This document shows positions 22,255 through 32,305 of a DNA stretch of 54,340 nucleotides, piece after piece. The translations under genes and the position numbers were made by a program. Below the pieces are notes generated by a model. The model did not search any database. It saw nothing but the letters and a program-made list of their open reading frames with translations, and was not told where the DNA came from. The stretch lies in the NCBI RefSeq assembly GCF_001267535.1, contig NZ_JRXE01000012.1:48635-102974 (forward strand). The letters run 5' to 3'. Position 1 is the stretch's first letter, and each line of letters begins with the position of its first letter. Source of the DNA: Winslowiella iniecta (GTDB taxonomy: Bacteria > Pseudomonadota > Gammaproteobacteria > Enterobacterales > Enterobacteriaceae).

Positions 22255-24528
22255 ATGAGTGATTTGACGCAGGATGGTGCAGAGCGTCTTGCCCTGCATA
22301 CGTTTACAGAGAATGCGTACCTCAACTACTCCATGTACGTCATCATGGACAGGGCGCTGCCGTATATTGGCGATGGCCTGAAGCCGGTTCAGCGCCGCAT
22401 TGTCTATGCCATGTCGGAACTGGGGCTGAACGCCAGCGCCAAATTTAAAAAATCTGCCCGTACCGTCGGTGACGTACTGGGTAAATACCATCCGCATGGC
22501 GACAGCGCCTGCTACGAAGCGATGGTGTTGATGGCGCAGCCGTTCTCCTATCGCTATCCGCTGGTAGATGGGCAGGGAAACTGGGGTGCGCCGGATGATC
22601 CAAAATCCTTTGCGGCGATGCGTTATACCGAATCGCGCCTGTCGAAATATGCCGAAGTGCTGCTGGGTGAGCTGGGTCAGGGTACGGTGGATTATGTGCC
22701 GAACTTTGACGGCACCATGCAGGAGCCGAAAATGCTGCCTGCGCGTCTGCCGAATATTCTGCTGAACGGCACCACCGGGATTGCGGTGGGCATGGCGACG
22801 GATATCCCGCCGCACAACCTGCGTGAAGTCGCAAAAGCTGCCATCACCCTGATTGACAGCCCGAAAACCACCCTCGATGAACTGCTGGATATCGTGCAGG
22901 GGCCGGATTACCCGACCGAAGCCGAGATCATTACGCCGCGCGATGAGATCCGGAAGATCTATCAAAATGGCCGTGGTTCAGTGCGTATGCGTGCGGTGTG
23001 GAAAAAAGAAGAGGGCGATGTGGTGATCACCGCGCTGCCACACCAGGTTTCCGGTGCGCGCGTACTGGAGCAGATCGCTGCACAGATGCGCAATAAAAAG
23101 CTGCCGATGGTAGAAGATCTGCGCGATGAATCGGATCACGAAAACCCGACGCGTCTGGTGATTGTGCCACGCTCCAATCGGGTGGATATGGATCAGGTGA
23201 TGAATCACCTGTTTGCCACCACCGATCTGGAAAAAAGCTATCGCGTTAACCTGAATATGATTGGCCTCGATAACCGTCCGGCGGTGAAAAACCTGCTGGA
23301 GATTATCAGCGAGTGGCTGGTCTTCCGTCGTGACACGGTGCGCCGTCGTCTGAATTACCGTCTCGAAAAAGTGCTGAAACGCCTGCATATCCTTGAGGGT
23401 TTGCTGATTGCGTTTCTGAATATCGATGAAGTGATTGAGATCATCCGTACGGAGGATGAGCCAAAACCGGCACTGATGTCGCGCTTTGGCATCAGCGAAA
23501 CGCAGGCAGAAGCGATTCTCGAATTAAAACTGCGTCATCTCGCCAAACTGGAAGAGATGAAAATTCGCGGTGAGCAGGACGAACTGGCGAAAGAGCGCGA
23601 TCACTTGCAGTCGATCCTGGCGTCTGAGCGCAAAATGAATACCCTGCTGAAGAAAGAGTTGCAGGCTGACAGCGATGCCTACGGTGATGACCGCCGTTCT
23701 CCGCTGCGCGAGCGCGAAGAAGCTAAAGCGATCAGTGAACATGAGCTGGTGCCGTCTGAACCAGTGACGATTGTGCTGTCGCAGTCTGGCTGGGTGCGCA
23801 GCGCCAAAGGCCATGATATCGACCCGTCAGGTCTGAGCTATAAAGCGGGCGACAGCTATCGTGCCGCCGCACGCGGCAAGAGTAATCAGCCAGTGGTGTT
23901 TATCGACTCCACCGGACGCAGCTATGCGCTCGACCCCACCACGCTGCCGTCGGCACGTGGTCAGGGCGAGCCGCTGACCGGCAAGCTGACGCCACCGCCA
24001 GGCGCGGTGGTTGAGCAGGTGCTGATGGAGGCCGACGAGCAGAAACTGTTGATGGCGTCCGATGCCGGTTATGGCTTTGTCTGCACCTTTAGCGATCTGG
24101 TTTCACGTAACCGTGCCGGTAAGGCGCTGCTGTCGCTGCCAGAAAATGCCAAAGTGATGACGCCGATGGCGATTCACAGCAACGACGATATGCTGCTGGC
24201 GATTACCGCTGCGGGCCGCATGTTGCTGTTCCCGGTTGGCGATCTGCCACAGCTGTCGAAAGGTAAGGGCAATAAGATTATCTCGATTCCGTCGGCGCAG
24301 GCTGCATCGGGCGAAGATAAACTGGCGTGGTTGCTGCTGTTAGCGCCACAGAGTGCTATTACCCTGCACGTTGGCAAACGCAAACTGACGCTGCGCGCTG
24401 AAGAGTTACAGAAATTCCGTGCTGAACGTGGCCGTCGCGGCACGCTGTTGCCGCGCGGCTTACAACGCATCGATCGTGTGGATGTTGATGCCCCGGCGCG
24501 TCCGCCAGCGGCCGATAGCGAAGAGTAA
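22255..24528 (+). CDS. parC: DNA topoisomerase IV subunit A
   Basis: DNA-cutting subunit of topoisomerase IV. The 757-residue protein (E. coli 752) has the winged-helix and tower breakage domain with catalytic Tyr124 in AAMRYTES, and a C-terminal beta-pinwheel (about 490-740). It is four residues longer at the N terminus than E. coli ParC. The quinolone-determining positions, Ser84 and Glu88 in [10 protein letters not shown] (E. coli 80 and 84), are the susceptible wild-type residues. ATG 22255 has GAGGAAAAG upstream; an open frame to 22126 has no such signal. Confidence 0.98.
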   Translation: MSDLTQDGAERLALHTFTENAYLNYSMYVIMDRALPYIGDGLKPVQRRIVYAMSELGLNASAKFKKSARTVGDVLGKYHPHGDSACYEAMVLMAQPFSYRYPLVDGQGNWGAPDDPKSFAAMRYTESRLSKYAEVLLGELGQGTVDYVPNFDGTMQEPKMLPARLPNILLNGTTGIAVGMATDIPPHNLREVAKAAITLIDSPKTTLDELLDIVQGPDYPTEAEIITPRDEIRKIYQNGRGSVRMRAVWKKEEGDVVITALPHQVSGARVLEQIAAQMRNKKLPMVEDLRDESDHENPTRLVIVPRSNRVDMDQVMNHLFATTDLEKSYRVNLNMIGLDNRPAVKNLLEIISEWLVFRRDTVRRRLNYRLEKVLKRLHILEGLLIAFLNIDEVIEIIRTEDEPKPALMSRFGISETQAEAILELKLRHLAKLEEMKIRGEQDELAKERDHLQSILASERKMNTLLKKELQADSDAYGDDRRSPLREREEAKAISEHELVPSEPVTIVLSQSGWVRSAKGHDIDPSGLSYKAGDSYRAAARGKSNQPVVFIDSTGRSYALDPTTLPSARGQGEPLTGKLTPPPGAVVEQVLMEADEQKLLMASDAGYGFVCTFSDLVSRNRAGKALLSLPENAKVMTPMAIHSNDDMLLAITAAGRMLLFPVGDLPQLSKGKGNKIISIPSAQAASGEDKLAWLLLLAPQSAITLHVGKRKLTLRAEELQKFRAERGRRGTLLPRGLQRIDRVDVDAPARPPAADSEE

Positions 24529-24554
24529 CGATCAAACATTTTCACCATAGCGCC

Positions 24555-24657
24555 CCTTCCGCCGTTTAAGGCGGAAGGTTAGGATGGAGGCGCTGTCGAC
24601 GCTACCGCGAAGACGAAGCGTTTCCCTCCCTAATCCTCCCCCATCTTATGGGGGAGG
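24555..24657. repeat. Intergenic double-hairpin element between parC and plsC
   Basis: Two strong palindromes: CCTTCCGCC/GGCGGAAGG (24555-24563 with 24570-24578) and CCTCCCCCAT/ATGGGGGAGG (24635-24644 with 24648-24657). Paired GC-rich hairpins of this kind suggest a REP/BIME-like or other small dispersed element, but a second copy was not seen in the window, so the repeat status is unproven. The first could also terminate parC transcription. Confidence 0.45.
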
Positions 24658-24706
24658 GGGCATTTGGCACCGAGATGCTTAGCTCGGAAGCAATAACGAG
24701 GTTGTG

Positions 24707-25444
24707 ATGCTGTTAATTTTACGGGTTATTTTTGTCGTCATTTATTCTATTCTGGTTTGTGTTTTTGGCTGTATTTATTGTCTGTTTTCGCCGCGAAATC
24801 CCCGTCATGTTGCGACCTTTGGTCATCTGTTTGGGCGTCTTTCGCGGGTGTTTGGTGTTAAAGTCGAACAGCGTAAACCTGCTGAAGCGGCAAATTATGG
24901 CAATGCCATTTATATTGCTAACCATCAGAATAATTACGATATGATCACCGCCGCAAACATTGTGCAGCCGACCACCGTCACTATCGGTAAAAAAAGTCTG
25001 CTGTGGATTCCGTTTTTTGGTCAGCTCTACTGGCTTACCGGTAACCTGCTGATCGATCGTGATAACCGCGCAAAAGCACATGGCACTATTGGTGAAATGA
25101 TCGAACAATTTCAGAAGAAAAGAATCTCTTTCTGGATGTTCCCGGAAGGCACCCGCAGCCGTGGTCGCGGTTTACTGCCGTTTAAAACCGGTGCGTTTCA
25201 CGCCGCGGTTACCGCTGGCGTGCCGATCATTCCGATTGTGGTGTCGACCACGCACAACAAAATTAAACTGAACCGCTGGAAAAACGGTTTAGTGATTGTC
25301 GAAATGCTGCCGCCGGTGGATGTGAAGCAGTTCGAAGGGCAGTCGGTGCGCAAGCTGGCAACGCATTGCCGTGAGCTGATGGCTGCTAAGCTTGAGCAGC
25401 TGGATGCGGAAGTGGCGGAACGTGAAGCCAGTAACCGGGTTTAA
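24707..25444 (+). CDS. plsC: 1-acyl-sn-glycerol-3-phosphate acyltransferase
   Basis: An inner-membrane enzyme that acylates lysophosphatidic acid to phosphatidic acid. The 245-residue protein, identical in length to E. coli PlsC, has an N-terminal membrane helix (about 3-25), the catalytic NHQNNYD (H73 and D78, the HX4D pair), and FPEGTRSRGRG for glycerol-phosphate binding. ATG 24707 is preferred to the GTG at 24704, with GAGG five bases upstream. It lies between parC and ftsP as in E. coli. Confidence 0.97.
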   Translation: MLLILRVIFVVIYSILVCVFGCIYCLFSPRNPRHVATFGHLFGRLSRVFGVKVEQRKPAEAANYGNAIYIANHQNNYDMITAANIVQPTTVTIGKKSLLWIPFFGQLYWLTGNLLIDRDNRAKAHGTIGEMIEQFQKKRISFWMFPEGTRSRGRGLLPFKTGAFHAAVTAGVPIIPIVVSTTHNKIKLNRWKNGLVIVEMLPPVDVKQFEGQSVRKLATHCRELMAAKLEQLDAEVAEREASNRV

Positions 25445-25454
25445 TCAATAATAT

Positions 25455-25478
25455 CGGGGCGGCAGCTATGCCGCTCCG
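25455..25478 (+). terminator. Hairpin after plsC
   Basis: Ten-pair stem (25455-25464 with 25469-25478, one G-U pair), loop GCTA, 11 bases after the stop. No T run. Confidence 0.45.
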
Positions 25479-25572
25479 CGTAATATAAGCAGTAACGCAG
25501 CACTCTCTCACATCATAATAAAATGGAAAGCGGCCAGTCCCCTTTAGCCGCGCTCACGGGTACGGAGTTTTT

Positions 25573-26991
25573 ATGTCCTTCAGTCGACGTCAATTTATTC
25601 AGGCATCGGGCCTCGCCCTGTGTGGGAGCGCACTGCCTTTTAGTGCTCACGCCGCAGGAACCGGAACCGCATTACCGGTTCCGCCGTTGCTGGAATCTCG
25701 TCGTGGTCAGCCGCTGTTTCTGACGCTGCAACGCAGCCATTGGTCGTTTAGCGGCGATAAAAACAGAGTGCCGGTATGGGGCATTAATGGCGGCTATCTG
25801 GGGCCGACGGTGCGTGTCTGGAGTGGCGATGACGTCAAACTGATCTACAGCAACCGCCTTAATGAGCCGGTGTCGATGACGGTCAGCGGCTTGCAAGTGC
25901 CGGGCGCCTTGATGGGGGGAGCGCCGCGTATGATGTCGCCGGGTGTCGACTGGTCACCGGTAGTACCGATTCGTCAGGCGGCCGCCACCTGCTGGTATCA
26001 CGCCAATACGCCTAACCGCATGGCACCTCACGTCTATAACGGACTGGCGGGCATGTGGCTGGTGGAAGATGACATCAGCAAGTCGTTACCGATTCCAAAT
26101 CATTATGGCGTCGATGATTTTCCGGTGATTATTCAGGATAAGCGTCTGGATAACTTCGGCGCACCGCAATATGATCCGCCGTCCAGCGGTGGCTTTGTGG
26201 GCGATACACTGGTGGTTAACGGGGTGCAAAATCCTTATGTCGAGGTGTCGCGCGGCTGGGTGCGACTGCGGCTGCTGAATGCGTCCAACTCACGCCGCTA
26301 CCAGCTGGCGATGAGTGATAACCGTCCATTTAATGTGATTTCCAGCGATCAGGGCTTTTTGCCTGCGCCGGTAGCGGTTCAACAGCTGTCACTGGCACCC
26401 GGTGAGCGGCGTGAAGTGCTGGTTGATATGTCGCAGGGCAAAGATGTCTCGATTACTGCTGGCGTGGCGGCAGGGGTGATGGACCGCCTGCGCGGCTTTT
26501 TCGAGCCTTCCAGCATTTTAACCTCCACGGTGGTACTGAACCTGCGTCCTACCGGGCTGTTGCCGTTGGTCACCGATAACTTACCGATGCGTCTGGTGGC
26601 CGACCAGATTATTGATGGTCTGCCGAGTCGCACCCGCGAGTTCCGTCTTGGTGATACTCTACCGGGGATTAATGGGTCGCTGTGGGATATGACGCGTATC
26701 GATACGCAGGCGCAGCAGGGCAGTTACGAGCGCTGGATTATCCATTCGGATACGCCGCAAGCCTTCCATATCGAAGGCGTGATGTTCCTGATAAAAAGCG
26801 TGAACGGTGCGCAACCGATGGGTGAAGATCGCGGCTGGAAAGATACCGTATGGGTGGATGGCGATGTGGAGCTGCTGGTGCTGTTTACTCAGCCGTCCTC
26901 GCAACACTTCCCGTTTGTCTATCACAGCCAGATGCTGGAGATGGCCGATCGCGGCTCGGCCGGGCAACTGCTGGTGCAGCCGGTAATGTAA
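25573..26991 (+). CDS. ftsP: Cell division protein FtsP (SufI)
   Basis: A periplasmic division-stabilising protein with a multicopper-oxidase fold. The 472-residue product (E. coli 470) begins with a twin-arginine signal (SRRQFIQASGLAL, Arg5-Arg6; cleavage likely after AHA near 28), so it is exported folded by Tat. Three cupredoxin domains follow. The usual His-rich copper motifs of active oxidases are largely missing: WYHANTP and the C-terminal HFPFVYHSQMLEMAD keep few histidines, as in SufI. It follows plsC. Confidence 0.95.
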   Translation: MSFSRRQFIQASGLALCGSALPFSAHAAGTGTALPVPPLLESRRGQPLFLTLQRSHWSFSGDKNRVPVWGINGGYLGPTVRVWSGDDVKLIYSNRLNEPVSMTVSGLQVPGALMGGAPRMMSPGVDWSPVVPIRQAAATCWYHANTPNRMAPHVYNGLAGMWLVEDDISKSLPIPNHYGVDDFPVIIQDKRLDNFGAPQYDPPSSGGFVGDTLVVNGVQNPYVEVSRGWVRLRLLNASNSRRYQLAMSDNRPFNVISSDQGFLPAPVAVQQLSLAPGERREVLVDMSQGKDVSITAGVAAGVMDRLRGFFEPSSILTSTVVLNLRPTGLLPLVTDNLPMRLVADQIIDGLPSRTREFRLGDTLPGINGSLWDMTRIDTQAQQGSYERWIIHSDTPQAFHIEGVMFLIKSVNGAQPMGEDRGWKDTVWVDGDVELLVLFTQPSSQHFPFVYHSQMLEMADRGSAGQLLVQPVM

Positions 26992-27008
26992 CCCTGCACC
27001 GTAAACGA

Positions 27009-27032
27009 ACGGGCGGCCTGTGCGCCGCCCGT
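27009..27032. terminator. Terminator between ftsP and dkgA
   Basis: ACGGGCGGC, loop CTGTGC, GCCGCCCGT: a perfect nine-pair stem between convergent genes with stops at 26991 and 27046. Confidence 0.65.
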
Positions 27033-27045
27033 CAGAACGCTAAAT

Positions 27046-27870
27046 TTAGTTCAGTTCGTCAGGGTTCGGGCCTAAACGGTTACCCTGATCCAGTTTGGCA
27101 ATTTCCGTGATCTCCGGTTTTTCCAGACGGAAATCAAACACCTTAAAGTTTTCTTCAATACGTGCCGGCGTGACGGATTTAGGAATCACCACCAGTCCGC
27201 TATCAAGGTGCCAGCGAATCACAATCTGCGCGGCAGTTTTGCCATATTTCTTCGCCAGATTTTTAATCACTTCCTGATCGAACACCCCTTTACCACCTTG
27301 TGCCAGTGGACTCCAGGATTCAGTCTGGATCTGATGCAAAGCATTCCAGGCGTGCAGTTCACGCTGTTGCAGCATCGGGTGCAGCTCGATCTGATTGACC
27401 ACTGGCGTGACGCCAGTTTCATCAATCAGGCGTTTCAGGTGCGGCTGGTTGAAGTTGCAGACGCCAATGCTTTTGGTCAGCCCCTGTTTTTGCAGCTCAA
27501 TCATTGCCCGCCAGGCCTCGACATAATTGTCTTTTTCCGGACACGGCCAGTGCATCAGATAGAGATCGACACTCTCCAGCTGCAGTTTTTTCAGACTGGT
27601 TTCAATCGCTTGACCGGCATTGAGCTGATCGTCATTCCACAGTTTAGTGGTAATAAAGATATCGTCGCGCGCCACATCAGTATCCTGTAACGCCTGACCG
27701 ATACCTTCTTCATTCTTGTAGATAGCGGCGGTATCAATGGAACGATAGCCGACCTCCAGCGCTTTCAGTGCGGCATTGCGCGCCTCTTCAATGCTGGCCT
27801 GCCACACGCCAAGTCCGAGTTGCGGCATCATATTGCCATCGCGCAGCTTAATAATCGGTTGATCTACCAT
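27046..27870 (-). CDS. dkgA: 2,5-diketo-D-gluconate reductase A / aldo-keto reductase
   Basis: An NADPH-dependent aldo-keto reductase of 274 residues (E. coli 275), acting on 2,5-diketo-gluconate, methylglyoxal and similar carbonyls. The catalytic tetrad is visible as D46, Y51, K76 and H107 (SIDTAAIYKNEEG, TTKLWND, LMHWP), and the cofactor-phosphate site VIPKSVTPARIEENFKVFDF lies near the C terminus. AAAGGAG stands before the ATG. It lies 82 bases after yqhD and is probably in the YqhC-controlled yqhD-dkgA operon, as in E. coli. 2,5-diketo-gluconate metabolism is known in the Erwinia/Pantoea group. Confidence 0.95.
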   Translation of the reverse strand: MVDQPIIKLRDGNMMPQLGLGVWQASIEEARNAALKALEVGYRSIDTAAIYKNEEGIGQALQDTDVARDDIFITTKLWNDDQLNAGQAIETSLKKLQLESVDLYLMHWPCPEKDNYVEAWRAMIELQKQGLTKSIGVCNFNQPHLKRLIDETGVTPVVNQIELHPMLQQRELHAWNALHQIQTESWSPLAQGGKGVFDQEVIKNLAKKYGKTAAQIVIRWHLDSGLVVIPKSVTPARIEENFKVFDFRLEKPEITEIAKLDQGNRLGPNPDELN

Positions 27871-27952
27871 AACGTCTCCTTTCTGGCGAGTTAACCGATG
27901 CCAGCGGCACCGGTTTTAACATTAGAGTCTAGTCAAAAAATGGCATTAATGA

Positions 27953-29110
27953 TTAACGCGCGTCTTCGTAAATCTGGCGGCTCACCTCAAGAGTGATGTC
28001 CTGATGCTCGCCCAACTGAGTCAGACCTTTCTCTTCCAGCTTCACCAACAGTGCCGGAATGGAACTGCCATCCAGCTGATAATCCTGCATGCGGGTCGGG
28101 ATGCCCATCGCTTCGAAGAACTCGCGCGTGGCGGTAATCGCCAGGTCGATGCGCTGCTCTTCGTCGCCTTCATTAAAGCCCCAGACGCGGTCGGCATATT
28201 GCAGCAGCTTGCCGCGTTTCTGCTCGCGCTTAATGTTCATCAGTGATGGCAACACGATAGCCAGCGTCTGCGCGTGGTCGATGCCGTGCATCGCGGTCAG
28301 TTCGTGGCCGAGCATATGGGTTGCCCAGTCCTGCGGTACACCGGCACCAATCAGGCCATTCAGCGCCATGGTAGCGCTCCACATCACATTGGCACGGACC
28401 GCGTAGTTTTCCGGCTCTTTCAGCGCTTTCGGGCCTTCTTCAATCAGCGTCAGCAACAGGCCTTCGGCAAAGCGATCCTGCACTTTGGCCTCTACCGGAT
28501 AAGTCAGGTACTGCTCAATGGTATGGACAAAAGCATCGACCACGCCGTTAGCAATCTGGCGTTCAGGCAGGGTATAGGTGTAAACCGGATCCAGCACGGC
28601 AAACAGTGGCTGGACAAATGGCGATCTGAACGCCTGCTTGTCGCCGGTGGCGCGACGGGTAATCACTGCACCGTTGTTGGATTCGGAACCGGTCGCGGGC
28701 AGGGTCAGCACGGAACCCATCGGCAGCGCCTGTTTAATGTCGGCACCCTGGGTTTGCAGGATGTTCCACGGTTCTTCACCATAGAACGCCGCGGCGGCAA
28801 TAAATTTGGTGCCATCCAGTACTGAACCGCCGCCGACCGCCAACAGAAAATCGATTTTTTGCGCTTTGACGACTTCTACCGCTTTCATCAGCGTTTCATA
28901 AGACGGGTTTGGCTCAATGCCACCAAACTCCTGTACGTCGAAATCTTTCAGCGCGCTGTAGACCTGATCCATCACGCCGGTTTTTTTTACGCTGCCACCG
29001 CCGAAGGTGATCAGCACTTTGCTGCCGACAGGAATCTCATTGCTTAAATGTGCAATCTGGCCTTCACCGAAAAGAATGCGGGTTGGTGTATGGAGAGTAA
29101 AGTTATTCAT
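27953..29110 (-). CDS. yqhD: NADPH-dependent aldehyde reductase YqhD
   Basis: A zinc-dependent, iron-containing-ADH-type enzyme of 385 residues (E. coli 387) that reduces toxic aldehydes such as glyoxal, methylglyoxal and lipid-peroxide products. The nucleotide loop is GGGSVLDGTKF. The metal ligands lie in the VVDAFVHTIEQY segment (Asp, His) and in ATHMLGHELTAMHGIDHAQ (His). A G-rich TFGGGSVKK loop lies near the N terminus. It is the first gene of the pair with dkgA and is divergent from yqhC. Confidence 0.96.
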   Translation of the reverse strand: MNNFTLHTPTRILFGEGQIAHLSNEIPVGSKVLITFGGGSVKKTGVMDQVYSALKDFDVQEFGGIEPNPSYETLMKAVEVVKAQKIDFLLAVGGGSVLDGTKFIAAAAFYGEEPWNILQTQGADIKQALPMGSVLTLPATGSESNNGAVITRRATGDKQAFRSPFVQPLFAVLDPVYTYTLPERQIANGVVDAFVHTIEQYLTYPVEAKVQDRFAEGLLLTLIEEGPKALKEPENYAVRANVMWSATMALNGLIGAGVPQDWATHMLGHELTAMHGIDHAQTLAIVLPSLMNIKREQKRGKLLQYADRVWGFNEGDEEQRIDLAITATREFFEAMGIPTRMQDYQLDGSSIPALLVKLEEKGLTQLGEHQDITLEVSRQIYEDAR

Positions 29111-29283
29111 CGTTATTGACCTTTTTTGTGAGTTATCTGCGGTAACGTGCTAACTATTGTCGGGATTCGCAGGTCATCTCTCAATGCTCATTTCTGCCTG
29201 AATCTTGCCTGTTTCTACAAGTCACTGGAGAATTGCGCAGTGAGCAGGCACTATCTGCATATTGACGATTAACCGAGAAAGTG

Positions 29284-30177
29284 ATGATGGATCGTGACGC
29301 GATTTGCCGCCGACTGGCGCAGCAGGTGGTGGCTTTAATGACCGAAAACAGAGCCTCACTGGCCTCAGTGCCGGATATCAAACTGATTTATGCCAATGCT
29401 CCCTGTGCGCGTACGCCGGTGATGTATAAGCCGGGGATCATTATCCTGTTTCAGGGACATAAGACCGGTTATCTTGGCACCAGCGTGTTTCATTATGATG
29501 CCAGCCAGTATCTGATGCTGACGGTGCCGCTGCCGTTTGAGTGCGAGACTTTTGCCACCGCCGACGCGCCGCTGGCGGGGATTTCACTCAGTGTCGACAG
29601 CCTGACGTTGCAGGATTTACTGATGGATATCGGCGATGACGACGGTTTTCAGCCGCAGCCGCAAACGCGCGGCATTCAGTCGTCGCTGCTGACCGAAGAG
29701 ATGCTATGCGCCTGCGAACGCCTGCTGGATGTGATGTCCAGCCCACGCGATGCGCGCGTGCTCGGGCGGCAGATTGTGCGCGAGATTCTCTATCATGTGC
29801 TGGTGGGGCCGTGCGGCGGCGCACTGATGGCGCTGGTCAGTCGTCAGACGCAGTTCAGTCAGATTGTCCGCGCCCTGCGCCGTATTGAACATCATTACAC
29901 CGAGAGCCTCAGTGTCGATCTGCTGGCGGCCGAGGTGAATATGAGCGTGTCGGCGTTCCACCATAACTTTAAGGCGGTCACCAGTACTTCACCGTTGCAG
30001 TATCTGAAAAGCTATCGGCTGCATCAGGCGCGGATGATGATGCTGCATGACGGTCTGAAGGCCAGCGCGGCGGCAATGAAAGTGGGCTACGAAAGCGCCT
30101 CCCAGTTCTCACGCGAGTTTAAGCGTTTTTTTGGCGTGACGCCGGGAGAGGAAATCTCAAGAATGCGCGCCTCCTGA
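29284..30177 (+). CDS. yqhC: AraC-family activator YqhC
   Basis: A 297-residue transcription activator that in E. coli switches on yqhD-dkgA in response to aldehydes such as glyoxal. An N-terminal sensing domain (AraC_N type, about 20-175) precedes the two helix-turn-helix motifs of the C terminus (about 195-290: [20 protein letters not shown] and [20 protein letters not shown]). The start is ambiguous among GTG 29281, ATG 29284 and ATG 29287; GAGA at 29275 favours the ATGs. The 173-base divergent gap to yqhD should hold its operator. Confidence 0.88.
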   Translation: MMDRDAICRRLAQQVVALMTENRASLASVPDIKLIYANAPCARTPVMYKPGIIILFQGHKTGYLGTSVFHYDASQYLMLTVPLPFECETFATADAPLAGISLSVDSLTLQDLLMDIGDDDGFQPQPQTRGIQSSLLTEEMLCACERLLDVMSSPRDARVLGRQIVREILYHVLVGPCGGALMALVSRQTQFSQIVRALRRIEHHYTESLSVDLLAAEVNMSVSAFHHNFKAVTSTSPLQYLKSYRLHQARMMMLHDGLKASAAAMKVGYESASQFSREFKRFFGVTPGEEISRMRAS

Positions 30178-30184
30178 GGAGGCG
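30168..30184 (+). terminator. Hairpin overlapping the yqhC stop codon
   Basis: CGCCTCC, TGA (the stop codon) as loop, GGAGGCG. The T run is short, so strength is uncertain. It lies between the convergent yqhC and yghB. Confidence 0.45.
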
Positions 30185-30205
30185 TTGGCAAACGGCCTGA
30201 AGAGA

Positions 30206-30871
30206 TCAGGCGCGCTGTTTTTTAAGTTTATGCTTCCAGATCATCACAATGCTGCCGACCAGACCGATAAACAGCAGGGCAACCGGCAGGATGATCAGAA
30301 TTGCCATCACCTGGTCTTCATGGCGTTTAATAAACGGCACCTGACTGATGCCATAGCCGAAAGCCACCACAATGGTGACCCACAGCAGGCCGCTCAGCCA
30401 GTTAAAAAACTGAAAGCGACCGTTTTTCAGGCCAGAAATACCGGCCATGGTTGGCAGCAGCGTGCGCACAAAGGCGAGGAAGCGACCCACCAGCAGTGCC
30501 AGTAATCCATGACGATTAAACATATGCCAGGCGCGCTGATGATATTGCGCCGGCAGATGCATCAGCCAGCTTTTCACCAGTTGAGTATTTCCCAGCCAGC
30601 GCCCCTGCAAATAACTTAACCAGCAGCCTAAACTGGCGGCGGTGGTCAGGATGACCATGGTCGGCACAAAGTCCATTACCCCTTTCGCCACCATGGCCCC
30701 GGCCAGCAGCAGCAGGCTGTCGCCGGGTAAAAATGAGGCAGGTAACAAACCATTTTCAAGAAACAGGGTAATAAACATCACCCCATAAACAATCCACACC
30801 ACATCCGGATTGGCCAGCGCGGCAAAATCCTGATGCCATAGCGCCTGTACAATCTCATGTAAAACACCCAT
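30206..30871 (-). CDS. yghB: DedA-family inner-membrane protein YghB
   Basis: A 221-residue polytopic membrane protein needed (with YqjA) for normal division, membrane composition and proton-motive-force balance in E. coli; DedA proteins are linked to recycling of lipid carriers. The residues known to be essential in E. coli are at the same numbers: E39 and D51 ([15 protein letters not shown]), R130 and R136 ([12 protein letters not shown]). Start ATG 30871 (MGVLHEIVQ) has AGGATA upstream; the open frame 17 codons further back is not supported. Confidence 0.95.
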   Translation of the reverse strand: MGVLHEIVQALWHQDFAALANPDVVWIVYGVMFITLFLENGLLPASFLPGDSLLLLAGAMVAKGVMDFVPTMVILTTAASLGCWLSYLQGRWLGNTQLVKSWLMHLPAQYHQRAWHMFNRHGLLALLVGRFLAFVRTLLPTMAGISGLKNGRFQFFNWLSGLLWVTIVVAFGYGISQVPFIKRHEDQVMAILIILPVALLFIGLVGSIVMIWKHKLKKQRA

Positions 30872-30999
30872 GTTATATCCTGTTAACGGCGACGACACTG
30901 CTAAGTGTAAACGCAAAGGCAAGCGGCATCTTGATCTATGGCGCGAAGATGCCGGATGGTTGAAGCTTGATTAAGGTTTCCCGCGCCTGATTATTGTTA

Positions 31000-32187
31000 T
31001 TAACTGATGCGTTTAAATCCGGCGGCGAGATCGTCGAGCAGATCGTCGACGTTTTCCAGTCCAATATGTAAGCGTACCAGTGTACCGCTAAAGTCCACAC
31101 CCGCGACAGGGCGAATTTCTGCCAGCTCTTCCGGCTGATTCGCCAGAATCAGCGATTCATAACCTCCCCACGAGTAGGCCATGCTGAAATGCTCGAAAGG
31201 GTCGAGATAGTCTGCCAGCTGCTGCGGGCTTAACTTCTGCTTCAGCACAAATGAAAACAGCCCGCTGCTGCCGGTAAAATCACGCTTCCAGAACAGATGG
31301 CCTTTGCATTGCGGCAGTGCCGGATGATTCACCACCGCAACTTCCGGGCGTTCCGCCAGCCAGTTGGCGATGCGGATGCTGCTCTCTTCATGTTGACGCA
31401 GGCGCACTGCCAGAGTCCGTAAACCGCGGCTGGCCATATAGGCGGTATCAGCATCGACCATCTGACCCATCAGATAGGAGTTTTCCCGCAGCTGTGCCCA
31501 GCAGCGTTCATTCGCCACTGCGGTGCCAATCATCGCATCTGAGTGACCAATCAAATATTTGGTGCCGGCCTGAATTGAGATATCGACGCCGAAATCGAGC
31601 GCACGAAACAGTATTCCGGCTGCCCAGGTATTATCCAGCATGATAATCGCCTCGGGCGCTTTGCTGCGTACTGCGGCAACAATTGCCGGGACATCCTGCA
31701 CTTCCATGGTGATCGAGCCAGGCGACTCAAGAAACACCACTTTGGTATTGGGCTGCACCAGTTCGGCGATTTCTGTACCGATACTGTGATCAAACCAGGT
31801 GGTCGTGACATTCATTTTGCTGAGGATTTTGGTGCAGAAGTCCTGCGTCGGTTCATACACCGAGCCGCTCATCAGCACATTATCACCTGCCGCGACAAAC
31901 GCCAGAATAGCGTTAGCCACCGCGGCGGCACCACAAGGATAGAGCGCACAGCCTGCCCCACCTTCCAGCTCGGTCATCGCTTCCTGTAGCGAGAAGTGTG
32001 TCAGCGTACCGCGTCGGCCATAGAACAATTCGCCACTGGCACGCCCGGCGGTAGCACGCTTTTTATCCGCTACGGTATCGAAAACCAGTGAAGAGGCGCG
32101 CTGAATTACGCTGTTAACTGAACCCTGAGTGAATTTTTTAGCCCGACCGGCAGCGATCAAGGCGGTTTCAATTTTCTTCTTCGTCAT
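31000..32187 (-). CDS. metC: Cystathionine beta-lyase
   Basis: A PLP enzyme that splits cystathionine to homocysteine, pyruvate and ammonia in methionine synthesis. At 395 residues it has the E. coli length, with the PLP-lysine at K210 in [12 protein letters not shown] and the phosphate loop near [14 protein letters not shown] stands in front of the ATG. In E. coli metC is next to exbB; here the TRAP genes separate them. Confidence 0.96.
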   Translation of the reverse strand: MTKKKIETALIAAGRAKKFTQGSVNSVIQRASSLVFDTVADKKRATAGRASGELFYGRRGTLTHFSLQEAMTELEGGAGCALYPCGAAAVANAILAFVAAGDNVLMSGSVYEPTQDFCTKILSKMNVTTTWFDHSIGTEIAELVQPNTKVVFLESPGSITMEVQDVPAIVAAVRSKAPEAIIMLDNTWAAGILFRALDFGVDISIQAGTKYLIGHSDAMIGTAVANERCWAQLRENSYLMGQMVDADTAYMASRGLRTLAVRLRQHEESSIRIANWLAERPEVAVVNHPALPQCKGHLFWKRDFTGSSGLFSFVLKQKLSPQQLADYLDPFEHFSMAYSWGGYESLILANQPEELAEIRPVAGVDFSGTLVRLHIGLENVDDLLDDLAAGFKRIS

Positions 32188-32278
32188 ACCAAAGACGTCC
32201 TGCTAACCTCATAAGATAAATAACAACTTAACATGATTAGCCGCGCTGGTTTATACCGAATACAGATAATCAGTGTGT

Positions 32279-32299
32279 GCCCGGGCAAGACGCCCGGGC
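32279..32299 (-). terminator. Hairpin after dctM
   Basis: GCCCGGGC, five-base loop, GCCCGGGC, seven bases past the dctM stop on the minus strand. No T run. Confidence 0.45.
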
Positions 32300-32305
32300 C
32301 ACCTT

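Noticed and set aside
22495-22520. Quinolone-resistance change in parC
   Set aside because: Ser84 and Glu88 (E. coli 80 and 84) are the wild-type residues.
32193-32200. AGACGTCC resembling a MetJ box before metC
   Set aside because: MetJ needs at least two adjacent eight-base boxes; the neighbours match at only two positions, and the element overlaps the ribosome-binding site.
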